Below, piece by piece: positions 38,157 through 43,901 of a stretch of DNA of 43,901 bases (position 1 is the stretch's first letter; each line of letters starts with the position of its first letter). Made by a program: the position numbers and the translations under genes. Source of the DNA: an uncultured Methanobrevibacter sp. (GTDB lineage: Archaea > Methanobacteriota > Methanobacteria > Methanobacteriales > Methanobacteriaceae); NCBI GenBank assembly GCA_902771225.1, contig CACXWH010000006.1, positions 1 through 43,901 of the forward strand. Direction: 5' to 3'. A model generated the notes under the pieces. It worked only from the letters and a program-made list of their open reading frames with translations, made no database searches and was not told where the DNA came from.

Positions 38157-38800
38157 TTTATACCTATAATCATTCTAATTATGTTTTCAGCACCCATCGT
38201 CATGGATAAATAAGTCATGAATCCTGCAATAGCAATAATGACAATCCATACTAAAATGTTCCATCTCAATACTTTAGATCCATCTAAATTCCAAATTGGT
38301 ATTAAATTGAAAACAGCAAGATAACTGTTTGTGGAAAAACCAAGGCAACATACAATAAATATGAACTGCATTGTTGCATCATGATGTGCAGGTCCATAAA
38401 TGGCAGCACCAATGAGTATAAATACTAATGCAAGAACAATATTAACTGCAGGCCCGGCAATTGAGATTATTCCATTTGTTTTATCATCCAAATTACTTCC
38501 GGCATAGGTGTAAACTGCACCGGGAGCCGCAAATACAAAACCGAAAAATGAAGATATTAAAGCAAAAATCAATCCGGCAGGCCATAATTTAAATTCAGCC
38601 CAATAACCATAATGCATTGAAGCAAATTTATGCCCCAATTCGTGTAATATGAAACCTAAGCCTAATCCAATCATTACTACTGGAAAAATGCTTTTAAGCA
38701 TAGCAACATTTCGGCCAGAATATAAGATTGAAAAACTTAATGAGATAAAAATAAATGCAATAATCAAATCTCTTAATTCGCTTGTTGTTATTTTAAACAT
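38153..38800 (-). CDS. M50 (site-2-protease-like) membrane metallopeptidase
   Basis: A 215-residue polytopic membrane protein with five to six helices. The zinc motif HELGH is at 53-57 and the third ligand D173 lies in NLIPIWNLDGSKVL, the M50 signature. No PDZ or CBS domain is present, so it is a minimal intramembrane protease core. It is the first gene of the protease-ycaO-tfuA-larE-like operon and overlaps ycaO by 4 bases. A link between this protease and McrA modification is not known to me. No Shine-Dalgarno site is seen, and the TATA box lies about 18-30 bases upstream, so the transcript is probably leaderless. Confidence 0.9.
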   Translation of the reverse strand: MFKITTSELRDLIIAFIFISLSFSILYSGRNVAMLKSIFPVVMIGLGLGFILHELGHKFASMHYGYWAEFKLWPAGLIFALISSFFGFVFAAPGAVYTYAGSNLDDKTNGIISIAGPAVNIVLALVFILIGAAIYGPAHHDATMQFIFIVCCLGFSTNSYLAVFNLIPIWNLDGSKVLRWNILVWIVIIAIAGFMTYLSMTMGAENIIRMIIGIK

Positions 38801-38810
38801 AATGTTTAAA
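38792..38810. repeat. Perfect 19-base palindrome over the protease start codon
   Basis: Arms TTTAAACAT (38792-38800) and ATGTTTAAA (38802-38810) flank a single A. The left arm contains the start codon of the M50 gene, right at the predicted transcription start. It is a plausible operator for the thioamidation operon, although AT-rich palindromes also arise by chance. Confidence 0.4.
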
Positions 38811-38814
38811 TATC

Positions 38815-38834
38815 TAATTCTATATATAAAAGTT
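38815..38834. promoter_or_regulatory. Shared divergent TATA promoter
   Basis: The sequence CTATATATAAAAG and its complement CTTTTATATATAG give a TATA box on both strands centred near 38825. The M50 ATG lies about 25 bases to the left and the M24 ATG about 28 bases to the right, both at the distance expected for leaderless transcripts. Confidence 0.55.
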
Positions 38835-38852
38835 TTTTCTAAATTATTAATT

Positions 38853-39860
38853 ATGCATATTAAAAATATTATAAATAACTTAAAAAAAGATGATAATCAA
38901 GCTTACTTACTCACACAATTTACCAACATTGATTATATTTCAAATTATAGGCCTACAAGTTTTGCTTTTTGCATTATAAAAGAAAACCCCATAATTTATG
39001 CTTCTGAAATGGATATGGAAATTGCAAAAAGGGATTCTGCAATTGAAGTTAAAAAATATGAAAAATTCGAGACAATGATTGGGGAGCTAAAAAGTGAAGG
39101 CGTTAAAAATCTTGCGATTGAGCCTAGTTTGGTTTACAGTACCTATGAAAAGTTCAAAGATGATTTCAAGATCGAATCCAAAAATTACATAGAAAAAGAA
39201 AGGATGATTAAATCATCATCAGAAATTGAAAACATCGAAAAGGCAACTGAAATCGCACAGACCGCATTTAAACAATTGGATATAACTAATAGAAAAGAAA
39301 CTGAAGACGTTTTGGCTTTTGATTTGGTCAGATTGATGATTGAAAACGGCGCATCAAAGGAATCATTTGACACGATTCTTGTAAGCGGATCCAATACCAG
39401 CCTTCCCCATGCAGTACCTGAACATAAGCAATTGGAAACTCCAATACTTATCGATTGGGGAGCCAAATATAATGGATATTGCTCAGATAATACTAGAACC
39501 ATAGTTTATAAAGAAAAAGAACATGAAATATTTGATATTGTTAAAGAATCACATGATAAAGCCATTAAGGCGATAAAACCCGGACTAAAATGCTGTGAAA
39601 TTGATAAAGTCTCAAGAGACATTATTAAAGAATATGGATATGGGGATAAATTTATTCACTCAACTGGACATAGTTTGGGTCTTGATATTCATGAAACTCC
39701 AGGATTTTCTTTTAAGGATGAGACAATAATTGAAAAGGGTATGGTCATAACAGTTGAACCGGGAATATATCTTGAAGCGGAATTCGGAGTTCGCCTGGAA
39801 GATACTGTAGCTATTGAAAATAAGGGCAGAATAATCGGAGATTTAGCACCAATGTTATAA
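38853..39860 (+). CDS. M24-family Xaa-Pro peptidase
   Basis: A 335-residue aminopeptidase P / prolidase-type enzyme. The N-terminal creatinase-like domain is short (about 1-115). The pita-bread catalytic domain has all five metal ligands: D201 (LIDWGA), D212 (YCSDNTRT), H273 (STGHSLG), E302 (TVEPGIY) and E316 (RLEDTV). The usual substrate is a peptide with proline at position two. I chose the ATG at 38853, 28 bases after the TATA box; the longer frame upstream runs back into the opposite-strand protease gene. Confidence 0.92.
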   Translation: MHIKNIINNLKKDDNQAYLLTQFTNIDYISNYRPTSFAFCIIKENPIIYASEMDMEIAKRDSAIEVKKYEKFETMIGELKSEGVKNLAIEPSLVYSTYEKFKDDFKIESKNYIEKERMIKSSSEIENIEKATEIAQTAFKQLDITNRKETEDVLAFDLVRLMIENGASKESFDTILVSGSNTSLPHAVPEHKQLETPILIDWGAKYNGYCSDNTRTIVYKEKEHEIFDIVKESHDKAIKAIKPGLKCCEIDKVSRDIIKEYGYGDKFIHSTGHSLGLDIHETPGFSFKDETIIEKGMVITVEPGIYLEAEFGVRLEDTVAIENKGRIIGDLAPML

Positions 39861-40012
39861 GCTTTAAAAATATTTTAAAATGTCTTAATCCTAAATCCAT
39901 ATCTTTAAATTCACCCAATTTAAATAAGTGATAGTTCATTTTTATGTCGGATTTTATGTATGTCCTTCATATTAATAGAAAAATAGTAAGATATTTAATG
40001 TTAACTTTGACA

Positions 40013-40027
40013 TAATAATATATATGT
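40013..40027 (+). promoter_or_regulatory. Probable TATA box of the adhesin-like gene
   Basis: AATAATATATATGTG lies about 86-100 bases before the ATG, giving a leader of about 60 bases. GGGGGATT at 40096-40103 is the likely ribosome site. The rest of 39861-40112 holds nothing else I would call. Confidence 0.4.
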
Positions 40028-40112
40028 GCTGTATAAACTATTTTAATAACTATTTAAATTAGTTTTTATTGTTTAGTGCTAAATTCGATAAATAAGGGGG
40101 ATTATTAAATAT

Positions 40113-43100
40113 ATGAAATATAATAAATATTTTATGGTTGTTTTATCAATCTTTTTGATTTTATTTGTATTTATTGGCTCAGCAAGTGCTGCTGATGCTA
40201 ATGGTACAGATATTTTATCTGCAAATGATAATAATGAAATCATAAGTACTACAATTGATAATAATGAAATTTTAACTACGGGAAATGATGTGAGCAATTA
40301 CTCAGAGCTCTCTAGAGAAATTGCTGTTGGAGGACAAATAGAACTGCAACATGATTATTATAAATACGATTCCGGCAATACTATTAATATACCAAATGAC
40401 TGTTTTATTGATGGTAAAGGTGCAGTAATAGATATGGCAGGTTCATCAATTAGAGCTTTTATTATAAATGGTAGTAATGTAATAATTAATAATTTAACTA
40501 TTAAAAATGTATATTCTGAGGATGAGGGCGGTGCATTCTACTCTGAAATTGGAGGCATTGTAACTAATTGTAATTTTATAAATAACTCTGCAGGATTTAC
40601 GGGCGGTGCAATCTCCTTCATAAACGTGACTGGTAGTGTGGCTAATTGTAATTTTATAAATAACTCTGCAGCACAGGGTAGTGCAGTCTGCTTCTGGGAT
40701 GTGGCTGGCAATGTGACCAATTGTACTTTCACTGATAACAATGCAGCTTCAGCTGGTGCACTTTACTTATGTGGCGGTATTGTGTCTGATTGTACTTTCT
40801 CTGGCAACTCTAATGATCTTGGCAGGGGTGGTGCAATCGCATCCTTCACAAAGGTTTCTAATATAGTTAATTGTACTTTCACTGATAACTCTGGAGCTCA
40901 AGGTGGTGCAATTGCTTTCTATGATGCGGATTGTAATGTGACTGGTTGTACTTTTATTGGTAATGCTGCAATAATTGGCACTGACGGTGGTGCTATTTGG
41001 ACAGGTGGCGGCAACGTGACTAATTGTACTTTCATTGATAACTCTGGAGCTCAAGGTGGTGCAATTAGTTTTTATGGTTATTGTATTGTGACTGATTGTA
41101 CTTTTCTTAATAACACTGCACGTGGTCAGGGTAGTCAATTTGCTGACGGTGGTGCAATTCACTTAGCTGACGGTATTGTGACTAATTGTAATTTCATCAA
41201 CAATTCTGGAGAAATTTGGGGTGGTGCTATTAGTTCTGCTCATGTTACTGTGAATAATTGTACTTTCACCGGCAACACTATAACTGGTGATACTAAGAAC
41301 ATGGGTGGTCATGCGATTTACTCAAATACTGGTGGTAGTGTGACTAATTGTGTTTTTGTTGATAACTCTGCAGAATCTATCAAATATACTATTTATTCTG
41401 CTGGGGCTCTATACGACAGTCTGGATAATAATTGGTGGGGTTCAAACGATCCTGATTGGGATGAATTAATCAGTTATGACCAAATCCCATCAATTTATGC
41501 TGTTTTTAAAGCATCTGCTGAGCCTGGTGAAATTGGTGCTGGTGGAAAATCTGATATTATTACCAAATTTATTTGGAATGGTACTAATACTGATGCAACT
41601 AATTCATTACCTAAAAGACATGTTAATTTATCAAGTAAAGGTAATTTAACAGAAACATTTGGTGATGTTGGCTTAATTTCAGCATTTTATGCTAATGATG
41701 AAGATACATATGAAGTAAAAGCTGTTGTTGATAATGAAAAACGTACAGTGGAAGTGAAAGTGAGTGGTTCTGCTAATTCTACTGACATATTTGTTAATGC
41801 TACTTCTTTAAACTTAACTGTTGGTGAAACCGGTTCTATTAATGCTACATTAAATCCGCTGGAAGCAGGTATTCTTATAGTCGATTATGATAAAAAAATT
41901 ATTCGCATTGATTTAGATTCTGATGGAAAATGGATTGTTACTGGTCTAGCTGAAGGAAATACAAATATCACGTTCTCATTCCCGGGCAGTGGACAATTTA
42001 CTCCTGCTGAGAGTAAAACTGTTAATGTTACTGTTAGTTTGAATGATGCTCGTGTCGCTGTTAACAATAACACTTTGGATTTAGAAATTGGTGATACTTT
42101 TGTTATTAACGCTACTACTATGCCTGAAGGATTGAATGTAACTTATGTGGGTGATGATTCTGGTGTTTACAAGGTTGATGAGAATGGTGTTGTTACTGCA
42201 TTAACGAATGGTACTGGTTCAATCCTTGTTAAAGTTGGTGGTGACGGTGTTTATGCTGAAAACTCAACTACTGTTACTGTTACTGTAAGTAAAGTTCCTA
42301 CTGAAATCAATATTACTAATGAAACTGTTGATTTAAAAGCTAATGGCGAAGTTCCAACCGGTGCTACTTTAACCCCTGCTGATGCGGGTAATTTAACCTA
42401 CACTTCAAGCAATTCTGGTGTTGCTATTGTTGAAAACGGTAAGATTAAAGGTATTAGGCAAGGTGAGGCAAATATTACTGTTTCATTTGCGGGAGATGAT
42501 AAGTATATCGCCGCTGAGAATAAGACTATCGCTGTTAGTGTTAGTTTGGCTGATGCCTGTGTCACAGTTAACAATGATACTTTGGATTTAAAAGTTGGTG
42601 ATACTTTTGTTATTAACGCTACTACTTCACCTGAAGGATTGGATGTAACTTATGTGCAGGATGAGTCTGGTGTTTACAGTGTTGATGAGAATGGTGTTGT
42701 TACTGCATTAACGAATGGTACTGGTTCAATTCTTGTTAAAGTTGGTGGTGATGGTGTTTATGCTGAAAATTCAACTACTGTTACTGTTACTGTTAGTTTG
42801 AAGGATGCTAGTGTTGTTGCTGATCGTGACTCTTTGGATTTGTTAGTTGGTGAAACCGGCAAATTCTATGCTAGTACTGATCCTGAAGATTTGGATATTA
42901 CTGTTTCTTCCAGTAATGAATCTGTGGCAACTGTTAAACTGGTCAATCGTGTTCCTACAGTTACTGCTGTTGGTGAAGGTTCTGCAGTAATTACACTCAC
43001 CATTAATGAGAAGGATTATGTGAAAAATTCAACTACTGTAAATGTTAAAGTAGTTAAAATACCTACTGAAATTCTTATTCAAAATGATACTTTGGATATG

Positions 43101-43901
43101 ATTGTTGGTGATATTGTTGATCCGGTTGTCAGTTTGATGCCTTCTGATGCAGGTAATATGTCTTTCATTGTTAGTGATGTTAGTGTTATTCTTGTAAATG
43201 GTCATGGTTTTGTTAAAGCTGTGGGTGAAGGTAATGCTACTGTTACTGTCAGATTTGGCGGTAATGACAAATACTTGCCGTCCAATGCCACTATTACTGT
43301 AACTGTAAGGGATGCATTAATTGTTACGGCTCTTGATGTAGTCAAATATTATGGTGGCCCTGAAAGATTTGTTGTTAATGTAACTGATGGTGAAGGTAAT
43401 CCCTTGTCAAATAAATCCGTAACTATTGTCATTAATAAAGTTACATACAATAGAACTACTGATGAAAATGTTGATAATAAAACTGTTAACTCTGTTGTTA
43501 CTGTTTTAACTACTGTAAACGGTACTGATGTTGTGAAAATGTATAAAAACGACACTCAATATTATGCAACATTTATTGACAGTGAAGGCAAATACTTGGC
43601 TGACGGAACAACTGTAAAATTCAACATCAACGGTGTAATGTATGAGCGTAAAGTCTCCGGCGGTAAAGGTCAGGCAAAATTAAACATTAACTTACCTGCA
43701 GGTAAATATGTAATCACTGCAATGAATCCAAAAACTGGAGAAAAGGAATCAAATAATATTGTGGTTTTAGCAACAATTGTTGAAAACAGAGACATTACCA
43801 AATATTACAAAAACGCCACCCAATACACTGTTAAAGTGTTAGGTGCTGACGGCAATCCTGTTGGTGCGGGTAAAACTGTTACTTTCAACATCAATGGTGT
43901 A
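40113..43901 (+). CDS. Adhesin-like surface protein (beta-helix plus Ig-like repeats), runs off the window
   Basis: The frame is open from the ATG at 40113 to the last base, 1263 codons. A signal peptide is clear (KYNKYFMVVLSIFLILFVF, cleavage after GSASA). Residues about 120-430 form a right-handed beta-helix of about 11 repeats with the pattern N-C-x-F-x-x-N plus GGAI, like polymorphic outer-membrane repeats; most carry a Cys. A spacer with NNWWGS follows. From about residue 555 come bacterial Ig-like (BIG_2-type) domains, then from about 1138 two copies of an 88-residue Ig-like repeat (YYKNATQYTV..., FNINGV). This is the layout of Methanobrevibacter adhesin-like proteins, thought to bind partners or host surfaces. 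The C-terminal anchor is outside the window. Confidence 0.9.
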   Translation, partial: MKYNKYFMVVLSIFLILFVFIGSASAADANGTDILSANDNNEIISTTIDNNEILTTGNDVSNYSELSREIAVGGQIELQHDYYKYDSGNTINIPNDCFIDGKGAVIDMAGSSIRAFIINGSNVIINNLTIKNVYSEDEGGAFYSEIGGIVTNCNFINNSAGFTGGAISFINVTGSVANCNFINNSAAQGSAVCFWDVAGNVTNCTFTDNNAASAGALYLCGGIVSDCTFSGNSNDLGRGGAIASFTKVSNIVNCTFTDNSGAQGGAIAFYDADCNVTGCTFIGNAAIIGTDGGAIWTGGGNVTNCTFIDNSGAQGGAISFYGYCIVTDCTFLNNTARGQGSQFADGGAIHLADGIVTNCNFINNSGEIWGGAISSAHVTVNNCTFTGNTITGDTKNMGGHAIYSNTGGSVTNCVFVDNSAESIKYTIYSAGALYDSLDNNWWGSNDPDWDELISYDQIPSIYAVFKASAEPGEIGAGGKSDIITKFIWNGTNTDATNSLPKRHVNLSSKGNLTETFGDVGLISAFYANDEDTYEVKAVVDNEKRTVEVKVSGSANSTDIFVNATSLNLTVGETGSINATLNPLEAGILIVDYDKKIIRIDLDSDGKWIVTGLAEGNTNITFSFPGSGQFTPAESKTVNVTVSLNDARVAVNNNTLDLEIGDTFVINATTMPEGLNVTYVGDDSGVYKVDENGVVTALTNGTGSILVKVGGDGVYAENSTTVTVTVSKVPTEINITNETVDLKANGEVPTGATLTPADAGNLTYTSSNSGVAIVENGKIKGIRQGEANITVSFAGDDKYIAAENKTIAVSVSLADACVTVNNDTLDLKVGDTFVINATTSPEGLDVTYVQDESGVYSVDENGVVTALTNGTGSILVKVGGDGVYAENSTTVTVTVSLKDASVVADRDSLDLLVGETGKFYASTDPEDLDITVSSSNESVATVKLVNRVPTVTAVGEGSAVITLTINEKDYVKNSTTVNVKVVKIPTEILIQNDTLDMIVGDIVDPVVSLMPSDAGNMSFIVSDVSVILVNGHGFVKAVGEGNATVTVRFGGNDKYLPSNATITVTVRDALIVTALDVVKYYGGPERFVVNVTDGEGNPLSNKSVTIVINKVTYNRTTDENVDNKTVNSVVTVLTTVNGTDVVKMYKNDTQYYATFIDSEGKYLADGTTVKFNINGVMYERKVSGGKGQAKLNINLPAGKYVITAMNPKTGEKESNNIVVLATIVENRDITKYYKNATQYTVKVLGADGNPVGAGKTVTFNINGV
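40540..41380 (+). repeat. Beta-helix coding repeats in the adhesin gene
   Basis: About eleven units encode N/D-C-x-F-x-x-N segments with a following GGAI or similar. At the DNA level phrases such as GTGACTAATTGTACTTTCA and AACTCTGGAGCTCAAGGTGG recur with little change, so the units can recombine. Confidence 0.75.
42033..42797 (+). repeat. 507-base repeat of Ig-like domains in the adhesin gene
   Basis: Bases 42033-42290 and 42540-42797 are nearly identical over about 258 bases, offset by 507 bases (169 codons, in frame). Shared phrases include GATACTTTTGTTATTAACGC and GTTACTGCATTAACGAATGG. The repeat unit holds two Ig-like domains, only one of which is strongly conserved between copies. Confidence 0.75.

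Noticed and set aside
38649-38852. Longer N-terminus for the M24 peptidase
   Set aside because: The extension runs through the promoter and into the opposite-strand protease gene; the TATA box places the start at 38853.
40538-41162. Minus-strand open frames inside the adhesin gene
   Set aside because: They are mirror images of the repetitive plus-strand beta-helix code and have no start signals or recognisable protein features.

Overview
This is an AT-rich archaeal chromosome segment, almost certainly from a methanogen of the Methanobacteriales, most likely Methanobrevibacter. The archaeal information-processing genes (NMD3, aIF2-beta, archaeal-type TyrRS, MCM, NucS, Lhr helicase), the formate-dependent purine enzyme PurP, a ycaO-tfuA pair (the pair that thioamidates methyl-coenzyme M reductase) and a giant adhesin-like protein with right-handed beta-helix and Ig-like repeats all point that way. 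Promoters are archaeal TATA boxes. Several genes have no Shine-Dalgarno sequence and a TATA box 25-35 bases before the start codon, which suggests leaderless transcripts; others have clear GGAGG or GGTGAT sites.

Layout. Bases 1-99 look like the right end of an IS200/IS605-type element. It sits just downstream of a leftward translation operon (aIF2-beta, NMD3, tyrS, small protein). Next come tatD and a rightward TcdA/ThiF-like enzyme. Bases 4462-6815 are a decayed accessory patch: a scrap resembling the ThiF gene, a membrane acyltransferase-like gene, a truncated 20-codon ORF and a frameshifted HxlR-type regulator. Then follow mcm, an unknown membrane-anchored coiled-coil protein, rlmE with a metallophosphoesterase, purP, two small membrane proteins, lhr, a HEAT-repeat protein, a nitrilase-family amidase and a zinc-ribbon/PsbP-like membrane protein. 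Bases 17904-19932 are poor in genes and hold a degenerate ORF, a six-helix membrane protein and a candidate small RNA near 19591.

From 20 to 32 kb: nucS; a tandem pair of MetX-like alpha/beta hydrolases separated by a small coupled gene (the second hydrolase has lost its catalytic Asp and His); nadA-mscS-rnz on the minus strand facing away from nadC; and the carAB operon. From 31.6 to 35.3 kb: a zinc-ribbon protein with an internal duplication, an amidohydrolase, a universal stress protein, a four-CBS protein and an unknown protein.

The most interesting segment is 35286-38834. Four minus-strand genes overlap by 4 bases or are separated by 4: a site-2-protease-like M50 peptidase, YcaO, TfuA, and a LarE-like PP-loop sulfurtransferase with three candidate Fe-S cysteines. 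YcaO and TfuA probably install thioglycine in McrA. The LarE-like protein is a good candidate for the unidentified sulfur supplier, and the protease is an unexplained partner. The operon shares a symmetric TATA promoter with a divergent M24 peptidase, and a perfect 19-base palindrome covers its start codon. The window ends inside an adhesin-like gene that is open for 1263 codons from 40113.
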